DNA from: JAKACA01 sp052143575
GTDB lineage: Bacteria; Actinomycetota; Acidimicrobiia; Acidimicrobiales; Bog-793
DNA length: 64,000 bases
Direction: 5' to 3'
Assembly: GCA_052143575.1 (NCBI GenBank)
Contig: JBKQSP010000026.1
Span: forward strand, 3,187 to 67,186
This document shows, piece after piece, positions 18,401-27,129 of this stretch; within the stretch, counting starts at the first letter, position 1, and each line of letters opens with the position of its first letter. Under the pieces are notes generated by a model. It saw only the letters and a program-made list of their open reading frames with translations, was not told where the DNA came from and searched no databases. The position numbers were made by a program, and so were the translations under genes.

Positions 18401-19052
18401 CCGTCTCGCCTGTCTGCAAACGCTCCGCGGTGGGTCGGAGGAAGCGCGGGTACACCTCGCGGTGTGTCGGGGCTGGGCGGACAGTGATGACGTCCAGCAC
18501 CGAGCCATGTACTCCGCCGCCGAAGCGGCCGTCTGCCTCGCCGGCGCCGACAGCCGAGGCGCCCTCGAGAGCGCTCGTCGCGCCATTGAAGGTGTGGGGG
18601 GCCGAGGGTGGCCCGTGGCTCACGAAGCGGTCCGTTTCGCCTTCCCAGTCGCCGTCGAGGCGGCGGTCGACCTCGGCGAGCTCGAGGAGGCCGATCGGCT
18701 CATCGAGCTTCTGGCGGTTCGTCCCAGGGGTGAGGTTCCACCGTACCTGCGGGCACAGATCACGCGTTCGAGGGCATTGGTGGCGAGTTCCCGAGGTGAG
18801 ATGGAGGCCGTGGAGGAGGAGCTCTCAGCTGCCGAAACCGCCTTCGCCGAGCTCGGCTATCCGTATTGGGTCGCCCGCGCGCAGCTCGACCGGGCAGAGT
18901 GGCTCGCCCGCCAGGGCAGAGTCGACGAGTCGGCGTCGCTGGCTGCCAGGGCCACGACCACCTTTGAGACGATCGGGGCGCCGCCGATGCTCCTTCGCGC
19001 CAGCATCCTCGCCCAGCCGGACCTCAGCCGGTCGGGTCAAGGCAACCCATAA
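15477..19052 (+). CDS. Zinc-ribbon / class III adenylate cyclase / AAA-type ATPase / TPR regulator
   Basis: 1191-residue multidomain signalling protein. Two N-terminal four-Cys zinc ribbons (C3, C6, C17, C20 and C28, C31, C42, C45), a class III nucleotidyl cyclase domain at ~75-250 with metal-binding Asp87 (LFCDLVGFT) and Asp131 (FIGDAVMAVWG) and RVNTAAR at ~198-204, then an ATPase with Walker A GVAGIGKS (~300-307) and Walker B VVMVVEDLQWAD (~421-432), and a long helical TPR-like C-terminus. This is the architecture of many actinobacterial cyclase-ATPase regulators; it probably makes cAMP under control of the ATPase/TPR part. No DNA-binding HTH is seen at the C-terminus, unlike LuxR-type relatives. 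Confidence 0.9.
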   Translation: MRCPNCGVENLPGDRFCLECGKSLAIACPSCGMALPSHAKFCSQCGATLSAAGSPAAGGVASSAPLAAVVAASSTTELRHVSVLFCDLVGFTPFSEKRDPEEVREVLSGYFELARSIVGRYGGVVQKFIGDAVMAVWGAPVAQEDDAERAVRAGLELASAVAAYGSAHGTQLQARVGIVTGEAATTETAEEGLVIGDRVNTAARIQSAAPPGCCYVDETTRSATAAAIAYADAGEHELKGKAAPVHLFQATRVVATVAGSQRSGVIEAPFIGRDRELHLVKELFHGSAERQSARMVLVSGVAGIGKSRLAWEFFKYIDGLAGDVLWHAGRCLSYGEGVSYWALSEMVRARLQISEEDPQEVVAERLRTGLERWIGDPADRAFISPRLGQLLGLPAPQVLAREELFAGWRLFFERLAEYLPVVMVVEDLQWADAGLVEFLDHLLEWSGDHALYLLVLSRPEGTERRGLGLSRRSVTTLALDPLSDELIGQLLDGLVVGLPEAARARIVERAEGIPLYAIETVRGLLDKGVLDKGEDDALHLVGELGTLEIPPGLTALIASRLDALSPDERRLVKECSVLGGGFPRQAIEALSDMEAPLVDELLSSLVRKEVLTVRADKLSPERGQYGFTQSLIRSVAYDTLTRAERKARHLRTAEHLQAAFPDEGAEVAEVIGAHLYDAYVAAADDPDAQDLRARACKAYSIAGERAESVGAPEGAEAAYLRAAELSSDGEEQASLNEQAGRMAHASSWYERAIGHFERAIAQSVAVGNVVGAARITAWLGTSLDLAGRGEQAITRIRQALASLEGRAAPPDVLAELQSRLGGTLLLSGHSEEAAAVIEEALTLAQHYELPDQLARSLNVRGMFLVVSGRAEEARLNYEGFLAVSRRYGNTRGEMGAENNLADLCMIHDLPGAEEHGEAALTLARRRGDRGAEDGSASNLMYILMMAGRLDEAFRLGSELLHAGGDERPGAAETNFRLACLQTLRGGSEEARVHLAVCRGWADSDDVQHRAMYSAAEAAVCLAGADSRGALESARRAIEGVGGRGWPVAHEAVRFAFPVAVEAAVDLGELEEADRLIELLAVRPRGEVPPYLRAQITRSRALVASSRGEMEAVEEELSAAETAFAELGYPYWVARAQLDRAEWLARQGRVDESASLAARATTTFETIGAPPMLLRASILAQPDLSRSGQGNP

Positions 19053-19059
19053 CCCGCTC

Positions 19060-19096
19060 AGCTCGGCTGTCCGTAATGGACAGCCCGAACCGAGCT
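19060..19096. terminator. Hairpin between convergent genes
   Basis: GGCTGTCC (19065-19072) / GGACAGCC (19078-19085) with a 5-nt loop, flanked by AGCTCG/CGAGCT arms at 19060-19065 and 19091-19096. It lies between the end of the cyclase gene and the end of the minus-strand ureohydrolase. No U-tract on either strand. Confidence 0.55.
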
Positions 19097-19150
19097 CGAG
19101 CGAACCAGGCCGCTGGCCGAGCCGCCCGTCGTTGACGGCGTTTGAGGGCG

Positions 19151-20206
19151 TCAGCGCTTGGGCTTGAGTACCCGGGAGGTGGCCCCCCGGCGCACGGCGA
19201 GGCCGGCGAGCACTTCGAGCACGCAGCGGTGCGCATTGTTGATGGTCGTCTCCGCCCAGTCATAGGCGGGGGCGACTTCGACGACGTCCATGGCGACGAG
19301 GGGGGTTTCGAGGGCGAGCTTGCGAACGGCACGCAGCAGGTCGGCCGGATTGAGCCCTCCTGGCTCGGGTGTGCCCGTGCCCGGCGCGAAACCCGGGTCG
19401 AGCACGTCGATGTCCAATGACAGGTAGATGCCGTCGGTGTCCTCGAGTGCCTCGGCGACGGCGTCCTCCATCACGGCCGGCAGCCCGCGCTCCCAGACCT
19501 CCTGCATGAGGTGCCAGCGCATGCCCTGTTGCTGCATCCACTCGAAGACGTCCTCGGGCGGCCAGTAGCCGCGCAGGCCGATCTGCACGAAATTGCGCCC
19601 CGGCACGGCGCCCGATTCGATGAGGCGGCGCATCGGCGTGCCGTGGCTGGCGAGGTTGCCGTCGATGATGTCGGCTGTGTCGGCGTGGGCGTCGAAATGC
19701 ACGATGCCGATGCGCCCCCAGCCCTTCGCCTCCGCCACGGCGGTGGCCGCCGGCCAGGTGATCGAGTGGTCGCCTCCGAGGATGATCGGCACGATGCCGC
19801 GGCCGGCGATCTCACCGACACGCTGGCGGATGTTGGCGTGGGACGCTTCGGTCATGCCGTGCGGGCAGTGGGCGTCGCCGTAGTCGACGACCTCCAGGTT
19901 CTCGAAAATCTCGATCCCGAGGTCGAGGTGGTAGGTGCTCGGGCCATAGGCGAGCGCCCGCAGTGCCCGCGGGCCGAAGCGCGCCCCGGGGCGGTTCGTC
20001 GTCGAGTCGTCCCAGGGGGCGCCCACGACGGCAACGTCCGGCTGCCAGCGGTCGAGCTCCTCCGGCTCGGTGAGCAATGGGCGCTGGGCAAAGGTGGCGG
20101 GGCCGGCGTAGGAGGGGCCGCTCAGCTGTCGCTGCATGCCGGGCGGCAGGGTGCGGTCGGGCGGGGCAGGTGTCAGGTCGTCGCTCACCGTGGTCGTTGC
20201 TAGCAC
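19151..20206 (-). CDS. Arginase/agmatinase (ureohydrolase) family protein
   Basis: 351-residue ureohydrolase. The manganese ligands are all visible: H147 in GGDHS, D172/H174/D176 in FDAHAD, D265/D267 in SLDIDVLDP. The enzyme hydrolyses a guanidino compound (agmatine, guanidinobutyrate or similar) to amine and urea; which one is not decidable from this. An N-terminal extension of ~50 residues carries the start at GTG 20206, and internal codons could be used. It is convergent with the cyclase gene and divergent from the thiolase gene. It is far from the arginine biosynthesis cluster in this window. Confidence 0.87.
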   Translation of the reverse strand: MLATTTVSDDLTPAPPDRTLPPGMQRQLSGPSYAGPATFAQRPLLTEPEELDRWQPDVAVVGAPWDDSTTNRPGARFGPRALRALAYGPSTYHLDLGIEIFENLEVVDYGDAHCPHGMTEASHANIRQRVGEIAGRGIVPIILGGDHSITWPAATAVAEAKGWGRIGIVHFDAHADTADIIDGNLASHGTPMRRLIESGAVPGRNFVQIGLRGYWPPEDVFEWMQQQGMRWHLMQEVWERGLPAVMEDAVAEALEDTDGIYLSLDIDVLDPGFAPGTGTPEPGGLNPADLLRAVRKLALETPLVAMDVVEVAPAYDWAETTINNAHRCVLEVLAGLAVRRGATSRVLKPKR

Positions 20207-20337
20207 ACCGAAGCCGGCCGTCGCCGCGTGCGCTGCCGCCGGCCCGTCGGGCCGGCGAGCCGGTGGGAGAGCGCCAGTGGGGTGCCGGTGGCAGCCCGAC
20301 AGGACGTCCCGGATCCGGTGCGAGGTAGCCTACGCCC

Positions 20338-21489
20338 ATGCCGGAGGCCTACATCGTCGAAGCGGTCCGCACTCCCGTCGGCAAGCGCGGGGGTGGGTTG
20401 TCCTCGGTTCACCCCGCCGATCTCGGGGCGCACGCCCTCTCGGCTCTTGTGGAGCGCAGCGGCATCGATCCGGCGGCCGTCGAGGACGTCGTGTTCGGCT
20501 GCCTCGACACCATCGGCGGCCAGGCGGGAGACATCGCCAGGACGTGCTGGCTGGCGGCCGGGCTGCCGCAGCACGTGCCGGGCACCACGGTCGACCGGCA
20601 GTGCGGTTCGTCGCAGCAGGCGGTGCACTTTGCCGCCCAGGCCGTCATGGCGGGCGTGCAGGACGTCGTTATCGCCGGCGGTGTGCAGCAGATGTCACAG
20701 ATCCCGATTGGCTCTGCGATGGTCGTCGGCCAGCAGTTCGGGTACGAAGATCCCTTCACGGGCTCGACGGGCTGGCTGAAGCGGTACGGGGATCAGGAGA
20801 TCAGCCAGTTTCGCAGTGCCGAGCTGATCGCCGAGCGGTGGGACATCTCCCGCGACGAGATGGAGGCCTTCGCCGTCGAGTCGCACACGCGAGCGCTCAC
20901 GGCACAGGCCGAGGGCCGTTTCGACCGGGAGATCGTCGCCTACAACGGCTGCGCCACCGACGAGGGTCCGCGCGAGCCGAACTGGGAGAAGATGCGCTCC
21001 CTGCCGGCGCTGCGCGTCGACGGCCGCGTGACCGCCGCCATGGCCTCGCAGATCTCTGATGCCGCCGCCGCCATGTTGATCGTGAGCGAGTCAGCCCTCT
21101 CGAGCCACGGGCTCACGCCGCGGGCGCGCATCCATCACATGAGCGTGCGTGCCGACGACCCCGTCCTCATGCTGACGGCGCCCATCCCCGCCACGGCGCA
21201 CGCCTTGCAGCGCACGGGCCTCACCCTCGACGACATCGACCTCGTCGAGATCAACGAGGCCTTCGCCCCCGTCGTGCTGGCCTGGCAGAAGGAGACGGGC
21301 GCCGACCTTGCCAAGGTCAACGTCAACGGCGGCGCCATCGCCCTCGGCCACCCGCTCGGTGCCACGGGCGTGCGGTTGATGACGACGCTGTTGAACGAGC
21401 TCGAGCGCACCGGCGGGCGCTACGGGCTGCAGACCATGTGCGAGGGCGGCGGTCAGGCGAACGTCACCATCATCGAGCGCCTCGGCTAG
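20338..21489 (+). CDS. fadA6: Acetyl-CoA acetyltransferase (thiolase), FadA6-like
   Basis: 383-residue thiolase. Nucleophile Cys89 in DRQCGSS, His338 in GHPLGATG and Cys368 in TMCEGGGQ. The DRQCGSSQQAVHFAAQAVM region and the RYGDQEISQF segment are close to mycobacterial FadA6 (Rv3556c), which cleaves a late dicarboxyl-CoA in HIP catabolism. A general acetyl-CoA acetyltransferase role is the alternative. It sits about 12 kb from ipdAB with unrelated genes between, but beside the IpdC-like gene, as in the mycobacterial regulon. Confidence 0.85.
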   Translation: MPEAYIVEAVRTPVGKRGGGLSSVHPADLGAHALSALVERSGIDPAAVEDVVFGCLDTIGGQAGDIARTCWLAAGLPQHVPGTTVDRQCGSSQQAVHFAAQAVMAGVQDVVIAGGVQQMSQIPIGSAMVVGQQFGYEDPFTGSTGWLKRYGDQEISQFRSAELIAERWDISRDEMEAFAVESHTRALTAQAEGRFDREIVAYNGCATDEGPREPNWEKMRSLPALRVDGRVTAAMASQISDAAAAMLIVSESALSSHGLTPRARIHHMSVRADDPVLMLTAPIPATAHALQRTGLTLDDIDLVEINEAFAPVVLAWQKETGADLAKVNVNGGAIALGHPLGATGVRLMTTLLNELERTGGRYGLQTMCEGGGQANVTIIERLG

Positions 21490-21567
21490 CCACGGTCGCC
21501 GGCCGGCGCCGGCGAGGTCCCAGGCTCGGCGACAGCGGCCCCGGCGACGGCCGCCCCGGCTGGTGGC

Positions 21568-22026
21568 TCAGGCGAGGTAGCGGGAGATGGACTCCACGAC
21601 GCAGGCGGGCTTCTCGTTGCCCTCGACTTCGATCGTGACGAGCGTCGTCATCTGCACGCCGCCGGCGACGTCGTCGACCGACTGGATCTGCCCGTGGGCT
21701 CGCACACGCGAGCCGACGGGGACGGGGGCGGGGAATCGTACGCGGTTCGCCCCGTAGTTGATGCCCATCGAGATACCGCTCACGCGGATCACCTGCGGGA
21801 GCAGGTAGGAGACGAGCGAGAGCGTGAGAAACCCATGGGCGATCGTCGTGCCGAAAGGCCCTGCGCCCGCCCGCTCCGGGTCGACGTGGATCCACTGGTG
21901 GTCGCCGGTTGCCTCCGCGAACAAGTCGATCTGGCGCTGGGTGATCTCGTGCCACTCACTCGGACCGAGCGCCGTGCCCACGGCGCCGCGCAACTGGTCG
22001 AGCCCTTCGAAGACGGTCGGTTCCAT
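21568..22026 (-). CDS. MaoC family dehydratase ((R)-specific enoyl-CoA hydratase type)
   Basis: 152-residue single hot-dog domain. The hydratase motif FAEATGDHQWIHVD places Asp42 and His47, followed by GPFGTTIAHGFLTLSL. These proteins hydrate enoyl-CoA esters. It lies between the thiolase and the IpdC-like flavoprotein on the opposite strand, suggesting beta-oxidation of the same acyl-CoA, although single-gene MaoC proteins have varied substrates. Confidence 0.9.
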   Translation of the reverse strand: MEPTVFEGLDQLRGAVGTALGPSEWHEITQRQIDLFAEATGDHQWIHVDPERAGAGPFGTTIAHGFLTLSLVSYLLPQVIRVSGISMGINYGANRVRFPAPVPVGSRVRAHGQIQSVDDVAGGVQMTTLVTIEVEGNEKPACVVESISRYLA

Positions 22027-22075
22027 GGCGTGATCGTAGGCGGGGCCGCCGGCCGCCCGCTGGGTACGCTGCGCC

Positions 22076-23167
22076 GTGCCCGCCGGTCGATCTGCCCCAT
22101 CCGATCATCCCTCGCATGGCGCCCTGCGAACGCCGATCTGCGATCTGTTCGGCATTGAGGTGCCGATCGTGCAGACCGGCATGGGCTGGGTGGCCGGCCC
22201 ACGTCTCGTCTCGGCGACGGCGGCGGCCGGCGCCCTCGGGATCCTGGCCTCCGCCACCATGAGCCTCGAGGGCCTGCGGGAGGCCATCGCCGAGGTGAAG
22301 CGTCGCACGGACCGTCCCTTCGGGGTCAACCTTCGATCCGATCATGACGAGATCGACCGGTTCGTGGATCTGCTCCTTGCCGAGAAGGTCGCCGTCGCCA
22401 GCTTTGCCCAGGCGCCCAACGAACGCCTCGTCAAGCGCCTGCGAGACGGCGGCGTGAAGACCATGCCGACGATCGCCGCCCTCCGCCACGCCGAGAAGGT
22501 CGTCGCCTGGGGCGTGGACGCCGTCATTGCCCAGGGCCATGAGGGCGGTGGTCATACCGGTGAGGTGCCCACCAGCCTGCTCCTCCCGCTCGTGACGGCG
22601 GCGGTCGGCGTCCCGGTGGTGGGGGCGGGGGGTTTCTTCGACGGGCGTGGCCTCGTGGCGGCGCTCGCCTTCGGTGCCGCCGGCGTGGCGATGGGGACGC
22701 GTTTCCTGCTGACGAAGGAAAGCACCGTGCCCGACGCCGTGAAGGCGCGTTACATCGAGGCCGGCCTGAGGGACACGGTCGTGACGCGAGCCGTCGACGG
22801 CTACCCGCAGCGGGTGCTGCGCACCGAGATGGTCGACCGGCTGGAGCGGTCGCTTCCCGGCGTCAGACTCGCCCGGGCGTCCGCCAATGCCGTGCGGCTC
22901 CGGCGGTTGACCTCGACTGGGCTGCCGGCGCTCGTGCGTGAGGGGCTCGCCATGAAGCGCCACAGCGAGCTCAGCTGGGCGCAGACGGCCATGGCGGCCA
23001 ACGCCCCCCTGCTCACGAAGGCGGCACTCGTCGAGGGGCGCCTCGAGGCCGGCATCCTGCCAACGGGGCAGGTGGCCGGCTTGATCGACGAGCTCCCGAG
23101 CGTCGCCCAGCTCATCGAGCGGATCATGGCCGAAGCCGGTGAGACCCTGGACCGCCTCACGAGCTGA
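22076..23167 (+). CDS. ipdC: IpdC-like flavoprotein (nitronate monooxygenase family)
   Basis: 363-residue FMN-binding TIM barrel of the nitronate monooxygenase / 2-nitropropane dioxygenase family: ICDLFGIEVPIVQTGMGWVAG, GVNLRS, AQGHEGGGHTGEVPT, and the phosphate-binding GAGGFFDGRGL. The QGHEGGGHTG signature plus the C-terminal 'MKRHSELSWAQT' region resemble IpdC (Rv3553), which dehydrogenates HIC-CoA in the steroid C/D ring pathway. Start is GTG 22076, adjacent to the divergent MaoC gene. Name is by similarity from memory. Confidence 0.78.
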   Translation: MPAGRSAPSDHPSHGALRTPICDLFGIEVPIVQTGMGWVAGPRLVSATAAAGALGILASATMSLEGLREAIAEVKRRTDRPFGVNLRSDHDEIDRFVDLLLAEKVAVASFAQAPNERLVKRLRDGGVKTMPTIAALRHAEKVVAWGVDAVIAQGHEGGGHTGEVPTSLLLPLVTAAVGVPVVGAGGFFDGRGLVAALAFGAAGVAMGTRFLLTKESTVPDAVKARYIEAGLRDTVVTRAVDGYPQRVLRTEMVDRLERSLPGVRLARASANAVRLRRLTSTGLPALVREGLAMKRHSELSWAQTAMAANAPLLTKAALVEGRLEAGILPTGQVAGLIDELPSVAQLIERIMAEAGETLDRLTS

Positions 23168-23249
23168 GACCAGTCACAGGAGTGCAGAGGGCTGGCAGTA
23201 CACTGCGCGGCGTTTCCGGTCCCGACACGAGGATTCGGGGAGGGCTTTT

Positions 23250-25430
23250 TTGGTAACCCAACCCGTGGCGCCGGCACACAAGAGCGAGCGGGTCTCTCGG
23301 CGGGCCGGGTTTCGACCCGATATTCAGGGCCTGCGGGCCGTAGCCGTGCTGCTGGTGGCACTCTGCCACGCCGACGTTCCTCACCTGGCGGGCGGCTATG
23401 TCGGCGTCGACGTCTTCTTCGTCATCTCCGGCTTCCTCATCACCGGCTGGATCCTGCGCCACAGCGAGCGGTCGGGCAGGGTGCCCCTCTGGCAGTTCTA
23501 CGCAGCACGGGCGCGGCGCATCCTCCCGGCGGCAGCTCTCACCTTGGTGGTGACGACGATCGCCTGCCGGTACCTCCTGAACTTCATCGAGGCGCAAGGG
23601 GCCTTCCACGACTCCGTGTGGGCGGCCTTCTTCGCCGCCAACATCCATTTCGCTCGGGAGGGAACGAACTACTTCTCGAGCACTTCGCCGCCCTCCCCCC
23701 TCCAGCACTACTGGTCGTTGGCGGTCGAGGAGCAGTTCTACGTGGTCTGGCCCGCCCTCGTGATGCTCGTGCTCTCGGGGCGGCGGCTTTTGCACCGCCC
23801 CGGCCGGCGGGCGCCCGAGGAGCCCTTTGTCACGGCGGCCGGCCTGCGGCGCCTGGGGGTCGTGCTCGGCGTCTGCGTCCTGGCATCGCTCATCTGGTCC
23901 ATCGCCGACACGGCGAGCGACCCGGTGGCGGCGTATTTCTCGACGCTGGCTCGCGCCTTCGAGCTCGGCATCGGGGGACTCTTGAGCGTGACCGCCACGC
24001 AGCTCTCGCGTATCCCGCTGCGGCTCCGCCTCCTCATGACCTGGGGCGGGCTCGCCGGCATCGGTGTGGCCGCCACGGCCTTCTCGAGCGACACGGCCTT
24101 CCCGGGCTACGCCGCTCTCCTGCCGGTGCTGTCGGCGGCGCTCGTCATCATCGGCGGCCTCGGCGATACCACCCACCGCGGCGCCAGCTTGTGGCTCGGA
24201 CGCCAGCCGCTCCGCTTTGTCGGCGACGCCAGCTACTCGTTCTACCTCTGGCACTGGCCCGTGCTCATCATCGCCGCCGAGTACGAGGGCCATGACTTGT
24301 CCGTCGGCACCAACCTGCTCCTTCTGGCGGCGGCCTTTGCCCTCAGCACCGTGACGTATTTGCTCTACGAGAACCCCATCCACCATGGCAAGGGGTTTGG
24401 CAGGCCGTGGGCGGCGCTGACGTTGTGGCCGGCCAGCGTCGGCGCCGTCCTGCTGACTGCGGCACTCGGCCTCAGCTCCATTCAGGCGGAGCTGGGCGCC
24501 GATAGGGGCGGAACCACGACGACGACAGCTCCCGGAACGACCGTCGCGGGAACCAAGCCGGTCGACCCGTACGTCGCCGCCGTCGCCGGCGCCGTGACGC
24601 CGGCGACGAGGCGTGCCGGCGTGCCACCGGTCGTGTTCACCGAGATGGAACGCTTCGGCACCCGTTCCTTCCAGTCGTGCGTCTCCGCCACGGGGAACTC
24701 GACGAGCAGCCCGGTGTGCCACCTCGGAACACCCCACGCGCCTCGTACGGTCGTGGTCTTCGGCGACTCCCACGCGCAGGCCCTGCTGGCGGCACTTGAC
24801 TACTTCGGCCGGAGCGACGAGTGGCAGGTCGTCCCCCTCGTCAAACAGGGCTGTGTCGCCCTCGAGTGGTCGAGCGATCCGGACGTACCCGCACCGACCG
24901 ACGTCCTCGGAGCCCCCAACCTGCGAGTTGGGCGGAACACCTCCTGCAACGCCTGGCAGATCTGGGCCGTGCGAGAGCTGAAGCTGCTGCGTCCCGATGC
25001 CATCGTCTATGCGACCGCCTATGCCTGGGGGGTAAATGCCGGCGGTGCCGACTTGCAATACGACGTCATGGGGCTCGAGAAGGAGGTCGACCTGCTCGAG
25101 CCGCTCTCCCCACGGCTCGTTCTCGTGCAGGACACGCCGTACTGGAACGACAGTCCCGTCCAGTGCCTCCTGCGGCGCCACGTCACGCTGGGGGACTGCA
25201 CCTACTCGTTGCCGAGGGGGCTGCTGGCGCTCTATTCGCAGGTGGACGCGGCCGCCAGGAGGGCAGGCGCCAGCGTGCTCCCGATGCTGCAGTGGTTCTG
25301 CTCGGCGGGCACGTGCCCGCCGGTGATCGACGACAACGTCGTGTACCGCGACCGGGAGCACATCTCGATCAACTACTCGACCTACCTCGAAGCGCCGCTG
25401 GCGGCCGAGCTGGAGCAATACCTCCGCTAG
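23250..25430 (+). CDS. Acyltransferase family protein with SGNH domain (OafA-like)
   Basis: 726-residue fusion. The N-terminal half is an acyltransferase-3 membrane domain starting FRPDIQGLRAVAVLLVALCHADVPHLAGGYVGVDVFFVISGFLIT, with ~10 transmembrane helices to about residue 420; the C-terminal half is an extracytoplasmic SGNH-hydrolase domain with VVFGDSHAQALLAALD and a late DREHIS (catalytic Asp/His). Such fusions O-acylate envelope polysaccharides. The TTG at 23250 is chosen because a GGGGAGGG ribosome site lies ~8 nt upstream; the ATG at 23139 would overlap the previous gene and has a nonconserved N-terminus. Confidence 0.85.
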   Translation: MVTQPVAPAHKSERVSRRAGFRPDIQGLRAVAVLLVALCHADVPHLAGGYVGVDVFFVISGFLITGWILRHSERSGRVPLWQFYAARARRILPAAALTLVVTTIACRYLLNFIEAQGAFHDSVWAAFFAANIHFAREGTNYFSSTSPPSPLQHYWSLAVEEQFYVVWPALVMLVLSGRRLLHRPGRRAPEEPFVTAAGLRRLGVVLGVCVLASLIWSIADTASDPVAAYFSTLARAFELGIGGLLSVTATQLSRIPLRLRLLMTWGGLAGIGVAATAFSSDTAFPGYAALLPVLSAALVIIGGLGDTTHRGASLWLGRQPLRFVGDASYSFYLWHWPVLIIAAEYEGHDLSVGTNLLLLAAAFALSTVTYLLYENPIHHGKGFGRPWAALTLWPASVGAVLLTAALGLSSIQAELGADRGGTTTTTAPGTTVAGTKPVDPYVAAVAGAVTPATRRAGVPPVVFTEMERFGTRSFQSCVSATGNSTSSPVCHLGTPHAPRTVVVFGDSHAQALLAALDYFGRSDEWQVVPLVKQGCVALEWSSDPDVPAPTDVLGAPNLRVGRNTSCNAWQIWAVRELKLLRPDAIVYATAYAWGVNAGGADLQYDVMGLEKEVDLLEPLSPRLVLVQDTPYWNDSPVQCLLRRHVTLGDCTYSLPRGLLALYSQVDAAARRAGASVLPMLQWFCSAGTCPPVIDDNVVYRDREHISINYSTYLEAPLAAELEQYLR

Positions 25431-25440
25431 ATCGGCCGAG

Positions 25441-27051
25441 TCAGCCGGAGTCCGACGCCTCGAGCGCCGAGAAACGCTCGCGCAACTGGTACTTGAGAAC
25501 CTTGCGGAGCGTCTCGTTGCGGGGAAGTGCCCCGAGCACTTCGAGCTGCTCCGGGATCTTCTGGCGCATGAGGCCGCAGGCTCCCAGGTAGTCGGCCAGC
25601 TCCTCGAGCGTGAGCGCCTCCGCCCCCGCAGCCAGCTCCACCACGGCGCAGACGCGCTCGCCTCGCTCGGCATCGGGCAGCCCGATGACGGCGACGTCCC
25701 CCACCTTCGGGTGGGCGAACACGAGCTCTTCGACCTCGCGGGCAGAGATGTTCTCACCCTTGCGGATGATGACGTCCTTGAGGCGGCCGGTGAGGACGAG
25801 ATGGCCGTCGTCCCTCAAGTGCCCGAGGTCTCCGGTGCGGAACCAGCCGCCGTCGAAGGCCGCCGCCGTCAAGGCCGCATCGGTGTACCCCTTGCAGACC
25901 ATGGGTCCCCGTACGTGCACCTCGCCGTCGGCACCGACGGCGGCGACCTCGCCCTCGGCGGTGACGATGCGGATCTCGGCGCCGGCGACGGGGGCACCTT
26001 CGGTGGCGATCAGCTGTTCGTCGGTATCGGTGGGGCATCCCATGGAGATCATCGGGATCTCGGTCATGCCGTAGCCGTGGATGATGCGGATGCCCATCTC
26101 GGCCCGCACGGCGTGGAAGACCTCGGCCGGCTTGGCGGCGCCGCCCCCGGAGAGCGCCCGCAGCGACGGGATGACCGGCGCCCCCGGCGCCTTTCGTTGC
26201 TCGGCGAGGAACGCCTGGTAGAACGCCGTCGACCCCCCCGCCATCGTGACACCGTGGTGGCGGAAGACCTCCACGGCCTCGGCGGGCACGAAGGCCTCGA
26301 GGACGACCGCCTGGAACCCGCACAACAGCATCGTCACGAGGTAGTCGGGCCCGGCGATGTGAGCGAAGGGAAAGGCGATCGAACCGACGTCTGCCTCGCT
26401 CAGCTGCAGTGCGCCGGCGAGACCCCGCCCGCCGGCGAGCAGAGTGCCGTCGGTGTGCATGACGCCTTTCGGCTCCGAGGTTGTGCCGGACGTGTAGTAG
26501 ATCCAGCGCACGGTGTCACCGTCGTCGCTCGGAGGCGGCGGCAGCTCTGCGGGGTCGCCGATCGGCAGGTGGTCGATGTTGAGCACGATCGGGCGCTCGC
26601 CGTCCCCGTCCAGCTCGCCGCCGTCCCCGTCCCAACGGGCGGCGGGATAGCCGAGCCCCGCCAGCACCGTCTCGGTCATGGCGCCGTAGGCGACGCCGCG
26701 CCACTCCGGCTTGATGACGATGACCTTCGGCCGGGTACCACGCACAGCGGTCGTTACCTCGTGCTCGCGGTAGATGTGCAGTATCGGGTTCTGCAAGGCG
26801 CCGAGACGGGCGAGGGCGGCGGACAGGACGATGGTCTCGATTGTCGTCGGGACCTGCCAGGTCACCGGCGTGCCGGCGCCGACGCCGATGGAGTGCAGCC
26901 CGGCGGCGACCTGCTCGGCGGAGGCACGGAAGTCGCCGAAGGTGAGCATCCGGTCGGAGGCGTCCCGCAGCATCGGCCGATCGAAGGAGAGCTCGCAGCG
27001 GGCAAGGACGAGGTCCCACATTGTCCCGGCGTCGTACGGCGATCCCCCCAC
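25441..27051 (-). CDS. Acyl-CoA synthetase (AMP-dependent ligase)
   Basis: 536-residue ANL-superfamily ligase. P-loop YYTSGTTSEPKGVMH, A5 YGMTEIPM, GWFRTGDLGH, KDVIIRKGENIS, and a C-terminal NETLRKVLKYQLR with the catalytic Lys. The overall form resembles cyclohexanecarboxylate- or fatty-acyl-CoA ligases (FadD, AliA). The start is GTG 27051; an ATG at 27021 is an alternative. It diverges from a TetR gene 79 bp away, which probably regulates it. Confidence 0.86.
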   Translation of the reverse strand: MGGSPYDAGTMWDLVLARCELSFDRPMLRDASDRMLTFGDFRASAEQVAAGLHSIGVGAGTPVTWQVPTTIETIVLSAALARLGALQNPILHIYREHEVTTAVRGTRPKVIVIKPEWRGVAYGAMTETVLAGLGYPAARWDGDGGELDGDGERPIVLNIDHLPIGDPAELPPPPSDDGDTVRWIYYTSGTTSEPKGVMHTDGTLLAGGRGLAGALQLSEADVGSIAFPFAHIAGPDYLVTMLLCGFQAVVLEAFVPAEAVEVFRHHGVTMAGGSTAFYQAFLAEQRKAPGAPVIPSLRALSGGGAAKPAEVFHAVRAEMGIRIIHGYGMTEIPMISMGCPTDTDEQLIATEGAPVAGAEIRIVTAEGEVAAVGADGEVHVRGPMVCKGYTDAALTAAAFDGGWFRTGDLGHLRDDGHLVLTGRLKDVIIRKGENISAREVEELVFAHPKVGDVAVIGLPDAERGERVCAVVELAAGAEALTLEELADYLGACGLMRQKIPEQLEVLGALPRNETLRKVLKYQLRERFSALEASDSG

Positions 27052-27085
27052 CGCCGGCGACGCTACCAGCCAGGTCGGCGTGCAC

Positions 27086-27116
27086 AGTCAGGCGGCGTGC
27101 GCAGTCAGGCGGCGTG
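27086..27116. promoter_or_regulatory. Direct repeat in the divergent TetR/ligase control region
   Basis: AGTCAGGCGGCGTG at 27086-27099 recurs exactly at 27103-27116 (17-bp period) between the divergent start codons. TetR operators are usually palindromic, so this is only a candidate site. Confidence 0.4.
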
Positions 27117-27129
27117 GCAAGATCGACCC

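Noticed and set aside
16254..18623. 789-codon antisense frame inside the cyclase gene
   Set aside because: Composition typical of antisense of a high-GC gene; the plus strand has clear domains.
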